This document shows, one piece after another, positions 9,127-18,486 of a stretch of DNA of 43,543 bases. The DNA comes from Myxococcales bacterium. Lineage in GTDB: Bacteria; Myxococcota_A; Polyangia; Polyangiales; Polyangiaceae. The notes beneath the pieces are model-generated. The model was not told the DNA's origin and made no database searches. It saw nothing but the letters and a program-made list of their open reading frames with translations. The stretch covers positions 1-43,543 of the forward strand of contig JANYHK010000046.1 of assembly GCA_025359105.1 (NCBI GenBank), in the 5' to 3' direction. Both the position numbers and the translations under genes were made by a program. Each line of letters begins with the position of its first letter. Position 1 is the stretch's first letter.

Positions 9127-10893
9127 TTGGAGCCACGCGTCCTCGCCGAGCAGGTGAGCGCGCTCTACTCCAAGGGGCGCGTCGCCTTCCTCACGGTCGT
9201 CGTCAACAGCGCGATCGTGGCCTTCGCCTTGTGGCCGGAGGTCGACCACGCGCGCATCGCGCCATGGCTGGGTGCGCTGTACGCCATCACGCTGGGGCGC
9301 CTGGCGCTCCACGCCGCGTACGTGCGCCGCGGCCCGTCGCCCATGGACGCCCTCGCGTGGGGGCGCGCCTTCACGCTCGGCACGTTCGTGAACGGCATCG
9401 TCTGGGGCGTCGGCGGGTATGTGCTCTACGCGCCGGAGTCGGTCGGCGCGCAGACCCTGCTCTTGTTCGTCCTCGGCGGCATGTGCGCCGGCGCCGCGTC
9501 GTCGACCGCCACGTTCGCGCCCGCCTTCCCCGCGTTCGCCGTCCCCGCCCTCGTACCGATCATCGTGCGCCTCGCCGGGTCGGGCGATCGCCTCCACTGG
9601 GCGATGGCGATGATGCTCGCGCTGTTCGGTCTGGCCATGACGTCGATTGCACGCACCGGCGGTCGGCACCTCACCGAGGCCGTGCGCCTCCGCATCCAAA
9701 ACGACGAGCTCGTCGGCGGGCTCGCCGAGGCACGGGGGGAGCTGGAGGCGCGTGTCAGGACGCGTACCGCCGAGCTCGAGGCGCAGACCGAGCTGCTGGA
9801 GAAGGTCTTCGATCACAGCCCGGTCATGCTCCAGATCTGCGACGCCGACGGCGCCGTCCTTCGCATCAACCGCGACATCGAAGAGCGCCTCGGCTGGTCT
9901 CTCGCCGACTACGCGCGCACAGACGTGCGCGAGCGCGTGTTCGCCAAGGAGGACGGCGCGACGGGCGCGTGGCGCGACGTCGATTCGGAGGGCAAGACCG
10001 GCCAGCTCCTGCCGACGACGTGGGCGAACGTACGCCTATCCGACGGCATGACGATCCGCATCGGCCAGGACCTGACCGAGCGAAAGCGCGCGGAGGAGGC
10101 CCTCGCGCTCTCGCAGCGCGTCACGTCGGTGGGGCTGATGGCGGCCGGCGTCGCCCACGAGATCAACAACCCGCTCGCCTTCCTGCTGGCCAACCAGAGC
10201 TTCCTGCGCGAGCGCCTCCTCGCCCTGGGCGAGGAGCTCGCAGCCGACGCTCGGGCAGGACGTGGCGCCGCGGCCTCGATGCGCGAGGTGCTGGAGGCGC
10301 TGGCCGACGCGCAGACCGGCGCCGAGCGCGTGCGCCGGATCGTGGCCGATATGCGGGCGCTCTCCTACGGCGAATCGGTGCCCGAGACGACGACGACGCT
10401 TCCCGCCGTCTTGCAGGCCTCCGCTCGCATGGTTCAGGCCGAGCTCGCCGCGCGCGCGCACCTCGTCATGGATCTTTCGCCACTGCCGCACGTCCGCGCG
10501 AGCGAGTCGCGCCTGCAGCAGATCTTCGTCAACCTCCTCTCGAACGCGCTCCAGGCGACGCCGGTGGGCGAGCCCGACCGCCACGAAATTCGGGTGGTCG
10601 CGCGCACCGCCGACGACGGCCGCGCGCTCGTCGAGGTCCGCGACACCGGGCGCGGCATCGGCCCCGACGCGCTGCCGCGCATCTTCGATCCCTTCTTCAC
10701 GACCAAGGCACCAGGACAAGGAGCGGGGCTCGGCCTCGCGATCGTGCACGGTATCGTCAAGAGCGTCGGCGGCGAGCTGCGCGTCGTGTCGGAGGTCGGC
10801 CGCGGCACCACAGTCACCGTGCTCCTGCCGGCCGCGCCGGCGCCACAGCCCACCGCGCCCTCGCCATCGTCCTCGTCGCCGCCCGCCCCCTGA
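9127..10893 (+). CDS. Membrane-bound PAS sensor histidine kinase
   Basis: The 588-residue protein starts with several hydrophobic segments in residues 18-175, forming an integral membrane sensor. A coiled segment (RIQNDELVGGLAEARGELEARV) leads to a PAS domain at about 225-315 (VFDHSPVMLQICDADG). The dimerisation/phosphoacceptor H-box is GVAHEINNPLAFL with His344. The ATPase domain has N (FVNLLSNALQ), D-x-G-x-G (VRDTGRGIG), F (FDPFFTTK) and G (GAGLGLAIVHGIV) boxes. No ATG is available; TTG at 9127 is the best start. No response regulator is adjacent, so this is an orphan kinase. The Pro/Ser-rich tail (PSSSSPPAP) is probably unstructured. The signal is unknown. Confidence 0.9.
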   Translation: MEPRVLAEQVSALYSKGRVAFLTVVVNSAIVAFALWPEVDHARIAPWLGALYAITLGRLALHAAYVRRGPSPMDALAWGRAFTLGTFVNGIVWGVGGYVLYAPESVGAQTLLLFVLGGMCAGAASSTATFAPAFPAFAVPALVPIIVRLAGSGDRLHWAMAMMLALFGLAMTSIARTGGRHLTEAVRLRIQNDELVGGLAEARGELEARVRTRTAELEAQTELLEKVFDHSPVMLQICDADGAVLRINRDIEERLGWSLADYARTDVRERVFAKEDGATGAWRDVDSEGKTGQLLPTTWANVRLSDGMTIRIGQDLTERKRAEEALALSQRVTSVGLMAAGVAHEINNPLAFLLANQSFLRERLLALGEELAADARAGRGAAASMREVLEALADAQTGAERVRRIVADMRALSYGESVPETTTTLPAVLQASARMVQAELAARAHLVMDLSPLPHVRASESRLQQIFVNLLSNALQATPVGEPDRHEIRVVARTADDGRALVEVRDTGRGIGPDALPRIFDPFFTTKAPGQGAGLGLAIVHGIVKSVGGELRVVSEVGRGTTVTVLLPAAPAPQPTAPSPSSSSPPAP

Positions 10894-10985
10894 GATCTCG
10901 CCCCGTGCGTCCGCACGGGTTGCCGAAGGCATTCCGGGGTGTTCCGACGCGGAGCGGCGGAGGGGCGGAGCCCCAGAAGACGAAA

Positions 10986-11023
10986 GTAAAACCTTGGAGC
11001 ACGATCATGCTCCAAGGTTTTAC
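10986..11023. terminator. Strong bidirectional hairpin (15-bp perfect inverted repeat)
   Basis: Arms GTAAAACCTTGGAGC (10986-11000) and GCTCCAAGGTTTTAC (11009-11023) pair perfectly around an 8-base loop. Each strand ends its stem in a T-run, which suits a terminator read from both directions: after the histidine kinase (+) and at the end of the small lipoprotein gene (-). The lipoprotein stop codon lies inside the 3' arm. A smaller hairpin (GGGGC-GGA-GCCCC) lies at 10962-10974. Confidence 0.8.
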
Positions 11024-11406
11024 GGGCTTGCCGGCGCGACGTCGGGGGAGACCGACTCGAGCCCGAGCCGGAGGCGCGCGCGATCGTCGTCGGACAAGGT
11101 CCCCGGGTGCGCGTCGTCGATCGCCTTCGCCTCCTTCAGCCAGACGCCGGCGGCCTGCCTGTCGCCCAGCGCCCCGTGCGTCAGGCCACGGTAGAGCGCG
11201 TACTCGGCGCGTCGCCCCAGCTCCCAGTCGCGGCTCTCGGGCTCGGCGCGAACGAGGGTCGCACGCGCCTCCCCGTAGTGCCCCTTTTTGAAGTCGCTCT
11301 TCGCGTCGGAGAGCGCGCTGCCGCACGCGGGGAGCGCGAGGGTCAGCGCGAGCGTGACGAGGAGGAGGGGGATGAGGATGAGGAGGTCGGTGCCGTGGCG
11401 ACGCAT
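11020..11406 (-). CDS. Small TPR-like lipoprotein
   Basis: This 128-residue protein has a hydrophobic signal (LLILIPLLLVTLALTLALPAC) with lipobox Cys, then about 95 residues. The helical pairs DAKSDFKKGHYGEARATLVRA and GRRAEYALYRGLTHGALGDRQAAGVWLKEA resemble two tetratricopeptide repeats. The start at 11406 gives the signal peptide; the longer frame upstream would overlap the pump gene. It follows the RND pump gene by 34 bases on the same strand and could be co-transcribed. It is too small and helical to be an outer-membrane channel. The stop codon TAA sits inside the terminator hairpin. Function unknown. Confidence 0.7.
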   Translation of the reverse strand: MRRHGTDLLILIPLLLVTLALTLALPACGSALSDAKSDFKKGHYGEARATLVRAEPESRDWELGRRAEYALYRGLTHGALGDRQAAGVWLKEAKAIDDAHPGTLSDDDRARLRLGLESVSPDVAPASP

Positions 11407-11440
11407 CTCGGCGCGAGGATACACGAGTCGCCTCTGCGGC

Positions 11441-14400
11441 TCACTCCGCCGGCGTCGGCGCGGCCGGAGCGTCTTTCTCGCGGCCCGGCGCGTCGACCTG
11501 GGCGAGGACGAGGTCGAGATCGTCCTCGCCCAGGTCCTCCGTCTTCTTGCTCCTACGCGCGACGCGATCCTTGGCGCTGTCGGCCAGGCTGTGGAACACG
11601 GGGACCGCGAGCAGCGTGAGCAGGAGCGAGAGCGTCTGCCCGCCGATGACGATGCTGGCCGTGGCATGGTTGAAGCCGGCGCCGATCCCCTTCGACATGA
11701 TCAGCGGCGCCATTCCCGCCACGAACGCGACCGTCGTCATCAAGATGGGCCGCAGACGGTCGCGGTTCGCGTTCATGAGCGAGTCGTACCGGCTCTGCCC
11801 GAGCGATCGCAGGTGGTTCGCGTGATCCACCTGGAGGATGCCGTTCTTCTTCACCACGCCGAACAGGACGAGGAGGCCCAGCATGGAAAACATGTTGAGG
11901 CTCTGCCCGAACATCTTCAGGGAGATGAACGCGAACGGCACCGTGAGCGGCAAGGACACCAGGATGATGGCCGGGTACAGCCACGACTCGAACTGCGCCG
12001 CCAGGATCAGGTACATGAAGACGAACGCCATGGTCAGCGCGAGGAGGAAGCCCTTCCCCGTTTCGGCCTGCGACTTGGCGCGCCCGGTGAGCTGCAGGCG
12101 GTAGCCCGGCGGCGGCTTCAGCTCTGCGAACTTGTTCTGCACGTACGCGACCACCTTGTCGTCGCCGACCCCCACCGCCGCGTTGGCGAGCAGCGTGATC
12201 TGGCGCTCGCGACCATAGCGGTTGATCTGGGATGGCGCGCTCCCCTCCCGCCACTTCACGACGGAGGCCAGCGGCACGTTGCCGTGCTTCATCGACGGCA
12301 CGTTCATGAGGGACAGCGAAGACACGTCCACGCGGTACTCGAGCTTCGCGCGGATGCGAATGTCGTATTCCTCACCGCCCTCCGGATAGCTGGACGCCTT
12401 CACACCGGCCACGAGCATCTGCAGCGTGTTCGCCACGTCCACCACGTTCACGCCCAGGTCCGCAGCGCGGTCGCGGTCGATGGTGACCTTCACCTCGGGA
12501 CGGCCGGGCAGCTTCGTGGTGTCCACGTCCACGCCCAGCTTCGCCGCTTTGAGGCCCGTCGTGATCTCGCCGGCGTACTTCTCCAGCAGGGAGAAGTCCG
12601 ATCCACTCATGACGATCTGGATGTTCTGCAGGTTGCTGCCCACGGCGAAATCCGGCACCTCCGCCACGTTCACGCGCATGCCGGCGGGCATCTTGGCGAC
12701 CACCTCCTTGCGCGCGCGATTCATGGCCTGAACCTGCGTGATCTGCCGCTGGCTGGGGTCTACCAGGTCCACGTAAATCTGCGCGTAGTTGCGGGTGGCC
12801 TGCGGGTCCTCCGCGACGGTGATGAGGATGTGCGCGACGCCCGGCAGCTTGTGCAGCTCCGACGCGGCGCGCTCTGCGATGAGCAGTGTCTCCTCCGAGC
12901 TCGTCCCCTCCGGCGCACGCACGGTGACCTGGAACTTCGCCTTGTCGTCCTCGGGCAGGAAGCTCGAGGGCAGGCTCTTGGCCACGGGCACGCACGAGCC
13001 GAGCACGAGCCCGGACAGGAGCACGACGACCCACCGCCGCTTGAGCGAGAAGCTCAGCATCGCCATGTAGACGCGCTCGACGGGCTTGTAGAACCAGTCC
13101 ACCGCGCGCGAGAGCCAGCTCTCCTGGTGCGCGCGGAGCATGCGCGCGCTCATCATGGGCGTGAGCGAGAAGCTCACGACGAGCGACACGCCCACGGCGA
13201 AGGCCATCGTGTAGCCGAAGCTCTTCAGGAAGCGCCCCGGGATGCCGCCGATGAACGCCACCGGAATGAACACCGCCATGAGCGAGAGGCTGGTCGCCAT
13301 GACGGCCAGGCCGATGTCCTTCGTGGCCAGTACCGCCGCCGGGAAAGGCTTCATCCCTTTCTCGGTCACGAAGCGCACGATGTTCTCGAGCACGACGATG
13401 GCGTCGTCGATGACGATGCCCACGGCCAACGCCAGCGCGAGCAGCGTGATGACGTTGAGCGTGTACCCCTGCACGTACATCAGACCGAACGTGCCGATCA
13501 CGGACACGGGGATGGCGACGCCGGCGATGATCGTGCTGCGAACGTTGCCGAGGAACACGAGCACCACGAACGCCGCCAGGAAGGAGCCCACGATGAGGTG
13601 CTCGGTGACCGCGTTCACGCTGGTGCGGATGGTCTGCGAGTTGTCGCGCACGATGACCAGCTCCATGTCGGGCGGCAGCCCGGCGCGGACGGCCTCGATG
13701 CGCTTCATGATCGCGTCCACGACCTCGATCGTGTTGGTGCCGCCCTGCTTCACGATGGAGAGGACCACCACGTCCTGCCCCTCGAACCGGGCCAGGCTCT
13801 CCACGTCGCGCTGGCCGTCCACCACCGTGGCCACGTCCGAGATGCGCAGGATGCGGCCGTTCTCCGCCCGGATCGCCAGCCGCTCCACCGCGTCGATCGA
13901 CGTGACGCGGCCCTCGATCTTGAGCGTGACCGACCGTGGGCCCGTCTCCAGCGCGCCGCCCGGTGTCATCAAGTTCTGCGCCTGCAGCGCCCGCATCACG
14001 TCCACTGCCGTGACGTTCTCTGCGCGCAGCGCGAGCGGGTTCATGAGAATGTTGATCTGACGGTCGCGCCCGCCGATGAGCGCGACGGAGCCCACGCCGT
14101 TGATCGTCTCGATCTGGCGGCGTACCTTCTTGGCGGCGACCTCGGTCAGATCGCGGAGGTCCTGCCCCTTCTTCTTGCCGCGCAAGCCGACCAGGAGCAC
14201 GGGCGAGCTGCTGGGGTCCACCTTGGTGACCACGGGCGGATCGATCCCCTTGGGCAGCGTCTGGGTGGCCTGGTTGATCTTGTCGCGCACGTCGCTAACG
14301 GCGGTCTCCAGGTTCTTCTCCAGCTTGAAGAAGATGATCACCTGCGACACGCCCTCGCTGGACACGCTGGTGAGCTCGTCGATGCCGGAGATGGTGTTGA

Positions 14401-14614
14401 CCGCGCCCTCGATCTTGTCGCTGAGGTCGAGCTCCACCTCCTCGGGCGAGGCGCCGTCGAGGCGCGTGGTGACGACGACGACGGGCACGTCCACGTTGGG
14501 GAACTGGTCCACGCCGAGGCGCGCGTACCCGACGATGCCGAGCACGAGGATGGCGAGGATCAACACCGACGCGAAGACGGGCCGGCGGATGCAGATGTTG
14601 GCCAGCCACTGCAT
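11441..14614 (-). CDS. RND-family efflux transporter, inner-membrane pump (AcrB/HAE1-like)
   Basis: The 1057-residue length fits an AcrB-type proton-driven pump. It begins MQWLANICIRRPVFASVLIL, the usual first helix. The proton-relay Asp pair is at 403-404 (GIVIDDAIVVLENI), and a Lys in GVVKKNGILQVDHAN occupies the place of AcrB Lys940. Two large periplasmic loops (about 35-335 and 560-870) and the F-x-G-x-G-type turns are recognisable. It exports drugs, dyes or lipophilic compounds with the adaptor encoded 5 bases upstream (14620-15723); no outer-membrane factor gene is in the window. The hydrophilic tail (SKKTEDLGEDDLDLVLAQ) is an acidic extension. The start at 14614 matches the family N-terminus; the frame runs further upstream but overlaps the adaptor gene. 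Confidence 0.95.
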   Translation of the reverse strand: MQWLANICIRRPVFASVLILAILVLGIVGYARLGVDQFPNVDVPVVVVTTRLDGASPEEVELDLSDKIEGAVNTISGIDELTSVSSEGVSQVIIFFKLEKNLETAVSDVRDKINQATQTLPKGIDPPVVTKVDPSSSPVLLVGLRGKKKGQDLRDLTEVAAKKVRRQIETINGVGSVALIGGRDRQINILMNPLALRAENVTAVDVMRALQAQNLMTPGGALETGPRSVTLKIEGRVTSIDAVERLAIRAENGRILRISDVATVVDGQRDVESLARFEGQDVVVLSIVKQGGTNTIEVVDAIMKRIEAVRAGLPPDMELVIVRDNSQTIRTSVNAVTEHLIVGSFLAAFVVLVFLGNVRSTIIAGVAIPVSVIGTFGLMYVQGYTLNVITLLALALAVGIVIDDAIVVLENIVRFVTEKGMKPFPAAVLATKDIGLAVMATSLSLMAVFIPVAFIGGIPGRFLKSFGYTMAFAVGVSLVVSFSLTPMMSARMLRAHQESWLSRAVDWFYKPVERVYMAMLSFSLKRRWVVVLLSGLVLGSCVPVAKSLPSSFLPEDDKAKFQVTVRAPEGTSSEETLLIAERAASELHKLPGVAHILITVAEDPQATRNYAQIYVDLVDPSQRQITQVQAMNRARKEVVAKMPAGMRVNVAEVPDFAVGSNLQNIQIVMSGSDFSLLEKYAGEITTGLKAAKLGVDVDTTKLPGRPEVKVTIDRDRAADLGVNVVDVANTLQMLVAGVKASSYPEGGEEYDIRIRAKLEYRVDVSSLSLMNVPSMKHGNVPLASVVKWREGSAPSQINRYGRERQITLLANAAVGVGDDKVVAYVQNKFAELKPPPGYRLQLTGRAKSQAETGKGFLLALTMAFVFMYLILAAQFESWLYPAIILVSLPLTVPFAFISLKMFGQSLNMFSMLGLLVLFGVVKKNGILQVDHANHLRSLGQSRYDSLMNANRDRLRPILMTTVAFVAGMAPLIMSKGIGAGFNHATASIVIGGQTLSLLLTLLAVPVFHSLADSAKDRVARRSKKTEDLGEDDLDLVLAQVDAPGREKDAPAAPTPAE

Positions 14615-14619
14615 GCCCG

Positions 14620-15723
14620 CTACTCCACCCGCGTGCCGTTGCCGAGGCCGGCGAGCTTGCCCGTGACCACGACGTCGCCCTCCTTGAGGCCGGCGTGCGC
14701 GGTGAGTCGCCCGTTCACCTCGGGCCCGGCCTGAAGCACCCGCTCTTCGAGCCGCCCCTCGCTCACCACGTAGACGCGCTTCTTGTCCTGACGCTCGAAC
14801 ACGGCGGACAGCGGCACGGACGGGAGCTTCTCCGTGCCGGTGGTGAGCGCCACGTCGGCGAACATGCCGGGACGGAGCAGCCCTTCCTTGTTGGGCACCA
14901 CGGCCTCGCACACGAGGTCGCGCGTGGACTGGCGCACCGCGCCCGAAAGGAATCGGAGCGTGCCGTGGAAGGTCTTGCCCGGGTACGCCGCGACCTCGAA
15001 GGTTACGTCGGCGCCAGGCGCGACGCTGGCGATGTTCGCCTCGGGTACGTACATCTCCAGGCGGAGGTCACCGCTCTGCACGATGGAGATGACCTTGCTC
15101 TGCGCCTGGACGTACATGCCTACCTCGACGTAGCGCTCGGACACGACGCCGCTGAACGGCGCGCGAATGGTGCCGTCGCCCACGTTCTTGGCCGCGATGT
15201 TCTGGCGCGCCTCCGCCACCTCGCGGTTGAGCGGCGCGGTCTTGCACTTGGCCGTGACGTTCTCGTACTCGGCCTGGCTGATCGCGCCCTTCGCGAAGAG
15301 CTGCACGTACCGCGCGCACTCGGTCTCGTTGATGCTCTCCTGGGTCTTCGAGGTCTGCACCTCCATCTGCGCCTGGCGCAGCGCCAGCGTGGCGGAGCCG
15401 ATGTCGAGCTGCGCGACCACGGCGCCCTCCTTCACCTCCTGGCCGCGCTCGACGAAGGTCTTGACGACCCGGCCCGCGGCGTTGGCCGCGAGGTCCGCCT
15501 CCTTCATACCCTTGAGCGACCCCGTGAGGCGCAGGACGATGGGCGCCTCGATCACGGTGACGGGCGAGGTCTCGACATGGACGGGCGGAGAGGCGTCGTC
15601 GGCGACGCCGCTGTTCGGTTTGGAGCAGCCACCAAGGACGAGCGCGGGGAGGATCGCGACGAGCGCGAACGCGAGGGCGAAGGGGCGGGGGTGCGGGTAG
15701 CGGTGGTGCGTGCGGCTGGGCAT
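14620..15723 (-). CDS. RND efflux periplasmic adaptor (membrane fusion protein), lipoprotein
   Basis: The 367-residue protein has a signal peptide and lipobox (LVLGGC, about Cys33). The adaptor order is present: beta-barrel strand, half-lipoyl (VERGQEVKEGAVVAQLDIGSA), helical hairpin (LRQAQMEVQTSKTQESINETE...NREVAEARQNIA), second lipoyl half (GTIRAPFSGVVSERYVEVG) and C-terminal beta-barrel (ADVTFEVAAYPGKTFHGTLRF). It links the inner-membrane pump to an outer-membrane channel. It is the first gene of the operon; its stop lies 5 bases before the pump start. The hairpin is fairly short. Confidence 0.93.
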   Translation of the reverse strand: MPSRTHHRYPHPRPFALAFALVAILPALVLGGCSKPNSGVADDASPPVHVETSPVTVIEAPIVLRLTGSLKGMKEADLAANAAGRVVKTFVERGQEVKEGAVVAQLDIGSATLALRQAQMEVQTSKTQESINETECARYVQLFAKGAISQAEYENVTAKCKTAPLNREVAEARQNIAAKNVGDGTIRAPFSGVVSERYVEVGMYVQAQSKVISIVQSGDLRLEMYVPEANIASVAPGADVTFEVAAYPGKTFHGTLRFLSGAVRQSTRDLVCEAVVPNKEGLLRPGMFADVALTTGTEKLPSVPLSAVFERQDKKRVYVVSEGRLEERVLQAGPEVNGRLTAHAGLKEGDVVVTGKLAGLGNGTRVE

Positions 15724-16016
15724 CAGGCGGTCCGGAGGGCGGGAGGCGGGCGGACCGCGCGTGCCGCTCCCCCGGGACTCTGATGTGTAACGCGAACGGG
15801 TAGTTGCGAGCTAGCGTCCTTCGTCGGCCACTTTCTTCTCGAGCCTTGAAGCCCGATGACGACGCCCCCCGATGCAAATCCCGCGCGTGGCAGATGATCC
15901 CACCCGGGGCGCCGGCGTCCGACCGGGGACGGGAACCGGCCCGAGAGCCTATGGACCTCGGCCGGGCGACCGTACACCTGTTTGTGAACGCCGTTTCCGC
16001 GCCGCGACCGGTCCAT

Positions 16017-16565
16017 ATGCGGGCGAGCACGATCCTCGCGCGAATGGACTACATCCGGCGCCTTCGCGGGGCGCCCGCGGTCGACGAGGTCCTGGCGGCG
16101 ATGCCACCCGCGCTCGCGGACGAGGTTCGCTCCGCGGTGGTTGCCTCTCTGTGGGTGCGCTTCGAGACGGTGATGGCCTTCATCGCGGCCACGGACAAGG
16201 TCGTCGGCCGTGGAGACCTGGCCCTCGTCCGCCCGATGGCGCGTCACGCCGCGCGGACGAACATGCCCCTTCTCTACCGCATCTTCTACAAGCTCGGCAG
16301 CGTCGAGTACATCATGACCAAGGCCGCCGCCGTCTGGCACGCCCACTACGACTCCGGCGTGGCTACGTCCGTGAAGGTGCCCGGGGGCCTTCGCTTCTCC
16401 ATCGCGGGCTTTGCGACGCCGCACCGGATCCACTGCTTGACGATCTTGGGCTGGGCCGAGGAGATCGTCTCGCTGTGCGAGGCGACGATCAACGACGCGC
16501 GCGAGGTGCAATGTCGACTACGCGGCGGCGCGGTGTGCGAGTTCGAGATCAAGTACCAGCAGTGA
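16017..16565 (+). CDS. V4R / TIGR02265 (DUF2378)-like protein
   Basis: From the ATG at 16017 the protein is 182 residues and starts MRASTILARMDYIRRLRG. The C-terminus, GWAEEIVSLCEATI followed by REVQCRLRGGAVCEFEIKY, has the Gly-Trp, Cys-x(n)-Gly-x(n)-Cys-x-Phe pattern of V4R/haem-NO-binding-like domains. The length and start resemble the Myxococcales-restricted TIGR02265 family. This is recognition by pattern, not a search. Such folds bind small ligands or haem in regulatory proteins. Alternative starts at 15951 or 15804 would add a Pro/Arg-rich N-terminus with no homology I recognise. The 293 bases from 15724 hold the promoter for this gene and for the divergent adaptor; nothing else is seen there. 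Confidence 0.55.
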   Translation: MRASTILARMDYIRRLRGAPAVDEVLAAMPPALADEVRSAVVASLWVRFETVMAFIAATDKVVGRGDLALVRPMARHAARTNMPLLYRIFYKLGSVEYIMTKAAAVWHAHYDSGVATSVKVPGGLRFSIAGFATPHRIHCLTILGWAEEIVSLCEATINDAREVQCRLRGGAVCEFEIKYQQ

Positions 16566-16588
16566 CAATGACGGGAATGCCCTGGTAG

Positions 16589-16604
16589 ACCGGCATCTGC
16601 CGGT
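16589..16604. terminator. Inverted repeat between convergent genes
   Basis: ACCGGCA and TGCCGGT form a perfect 7-bp inverted repeat around TC, in the 56-base gap between the V4R-like gene and hflX, which converge. No T-run follows, so a terminator role is likely but not proven. Confidence 0.45.
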
Positions 16605-16621
16605 AAGGGACTCCCGGGGCG

Positions 16622-18454
16622 CTATCGGGTGGCGCGCCGGTCCTTGCCTTTTTTCGTACGCCGACCGGCCGCGCGGAGCATGTCGTCGAGGGTGTCGCTC
16701 TGCGTGTCCGCGGCCGGCGCTCCCTCCGCGATCCGCCCCTCGTCCACGTCCTCGGCGGCGACGTCGACGCGCGGGGTCTTCGCGCTCTCCTCCCAGCGCT
16801 CGCGCAGCTCCTTGGCGATCCGCTCCACGAGCGCGAGCGTCGTCGCCCGGCTGGTGGCGGTCAGGAGAATAGCGTCGGGGTTGCGACGCGCGAGGAGCTT
16901 CGCCGCCGCCAGGTCGACGAGATCCGTCTTGTTGAAGACGAGGACCTTGGGGATCTCGGAGAGACCGAGCTCCTCCAGAAGCTCCTCGGTCGCGTGGATG
17001 TGATCGCCGCTGGACGGATCGCTCGCATCGACGACGTGGACGAGCACGTCGGCGTCGGCGACCTCTTCGAACGTCGCACGGAACGCGGAGAAGAGATCCT
17101 TGGGCAGATCGCGGATGAAGCCGACCGTGTCGGTGATGACGATCTCGCGATCGCCGTAGCCTGCCCAGCCGACCTTGAGGTGCCGCGAGCGCGTGTCGAG
17201 CGTCGCGAAGAGCCTGTCCTCCACCAGCACGTGCGAGCCCGTCAGGGTGTTGAGCAGCGTGCTCTTGCCGGCGTTCGTGTAGCCGACGATGGCGATGGTA
17301 GGCACGGCCTCGCGTGTGCGCTTGCGGCGCCGCTGCTCGCGGCGCTTGACGAGCTGCTTGAGCTGCGCCTCGAGGTGGCTGACCTTCTCCTTGGCGCGGC
17401 GTCGGCCGATCTCGAGCTTGGTCTCGCCGGGGCCCCGCCCGCCGATGCCGCCGGTGAGGCGGGAGAGCGAGTCGTCCTTGAGCGCCAGGCGCGGGAGGCT
17501 GTATTTCAGCTGCGCGAGCTCGACCTGGAGCTTGCCGTCGGCGCTCTCGGCGCGCTGCGCGAAGATGTCGAGGATGAGCTGCGTGCGATCGATGACCTTC
17601 AGATCGCTGACCTTGGCGATCGCCGACGCCTGGCCGGGGCTGAGATCGCGGTCGAAGATGAGCGTCTCGGCGTCGAGCTGCATCGCCCGCACGATGACGT
17701 CGTCGAGCTTGCCGTGACCGAGGACGAACTTCGGATCGATCCGATCGCGCGCCTGCACGACCACGTCGACGACGTCGACCCCGGCGGTGCGCGCGAGCTC
17801 ACGCAGCTCGCGCACGCGCACATCGCCGGCCTGCGTCCCCTCGGACCGCGCCTTCTCGAGCACCTGCACCAGGATCGCGCGGCCGTCCTTGGCGCGGACC
17901 TCGCGGGCGCGCCGCGCGCGCTGGAACTCGGCCTCGAGATCAGCCATCAGCGAGCCGACGTCCACCTGGACGTTACCGATGAGCACCGGGCCGATCTCGC
18001 GGTACGGCGAGGCCCCCTGATCGTCCCCGCCCGGCACGTTGTGCGCCCACACCATGCTGCGCGCCTCGCCGCGCGACGTCATCTGGATGGCGGCGACGAG
18101 GTCGAGGCGCAGGCGCACGAGATCGACGAGATCGTCCTTGGTGAGCGGCTCGCCGCGCACGTGCGTGTGGACGAGGCGCAGCCCCCGGAAGCGCCCCTCG
18201 GCGGCTCGAAGGCGCCCGATGTCCGGGAGCATCAGCTTGCGCGCGTCCCCGACGACGACGTAGTCGACCTGCCCGGACCGGTGAACGAGCGCGCCGACCT
18301 GCCGCCCCGTCTCCATCGACGCGTCGACGAGGGAGCGCGTCAGCTCCGGCGTCGAGATGTTGTCGAGGGGAACGCGCCGACGGTAGATGCGCTCGAGCGT
18401 CTTGACCGCGGACGGCGAGAGGCCGGTCTTGTTGCCGTAGAGGTCGATGTGCAG
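16622..18454 (-). CDS. hflX: GTPase HflX (ribosome-associated), probable CTG start
   Basis: The GTP-binding domain has G1 GYTNAGKS, G3 DTVG ([13 protein letters not shown]) and G4 NKTD, preceded by the HflX N-domain ([28 protein letters not shown]). HflX splits stalled or heat-damaged ribosomes and binds the 50S subunit. The first ATG (18316) would truncate a conserved N-terminal block, [20 protein letters not shown]...[10 protein letters not shown], seen in deltaproteobacterial HflX. That block is open from a CTG at 18454, and no ATG, GTG or TTG precedes it in frame because TAA is at 18458-18460. From CTG the protein is 610 residues. The C-terminal Lys/Arg tail ([10 protein letters not shown]) may contact rRNA. 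It lies 32 bases after the monooxygenase gene. Confidence 0.9.
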   Translation of the reverse strand: MHIDLYGNKTGLSPSAVKTLERIYRRRVPLDNISTPELTRSLVDASMETGRQVGALVHRSGQVDYVVVGDARKLMLPDIGRLRAAEGRFRGLRLVHTHVRGEPLTKDDLVDLVRLRLDLVAAIQMTSRGEARSMVWAHNVPGGDDQGASPYREIGPVLIGNVQVDVGSLMADLEAEFQRARRAREVRAKDGRAILVQVLEKARSEGTQAGDVRVRELRELARTAGVDVVDVVVQARDRIDPKFVLGHGKLDDVIVRAMQLDAETLIFDRDLSPGQASAIAKVSDLKVIDRTQLILDIFAQRAESADGKLQVELAQLKYSLPRLALKDDSLSRLTGGIGGRGPGETKLEIGRRRAKEKVSHLEAQLKQLVKRREQRRRKRTREAVPTIAIVGYTNAGKSTLLNTLTGSHVLVEDRLFATLDTRSRHLKVGWAGYGDREIVITDTVGFIRDLPKDLFSAFRATFEEVADADVLVHVVDASDPSSGDHIHATEELLEELGLSEIPKVLVFNKTDLVDLAAAKLLARRNPDAILLTATSRATTLALVERIAKELRERWEESAKTPRVDVAAEDVDEGRIAEGAPAADTQSDTLDDMLRAAGRRTKKGKDRRATR

Positions 18455-18457
18455 GGT

Positions 18458-18478
18458 TTAGGCTTCTTTTCCCTGCAT
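18458..18478 (-). promoter_or_regulatory. Six-codon leader ORF in frame with hflX
   Basis: The ATG at 18478 opens MQGKEA and ends at TAA, in the same frame as hflX and three bases before its CTG. It could be a translational leader that feeds ribosomes to the CTG, or the original hflX start interrupted by a stop. GGGAAAAGAAG lies about ten bases before the CTG and could serve it as a ribosome site. Confidence 0.4.
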
Positions 18479-18486
18479 TGCAATCG

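Noticed and set aside
11288-14734. A very long open frame on the + strand opposite the RND pump gene.
   Set aside because: It is a mirror of the pump's codon bias in a GC-rich genome; its translation is Arg/His/Asp-rich with no domain, whereas the minus strand encodes a clear AcrB-type pump.
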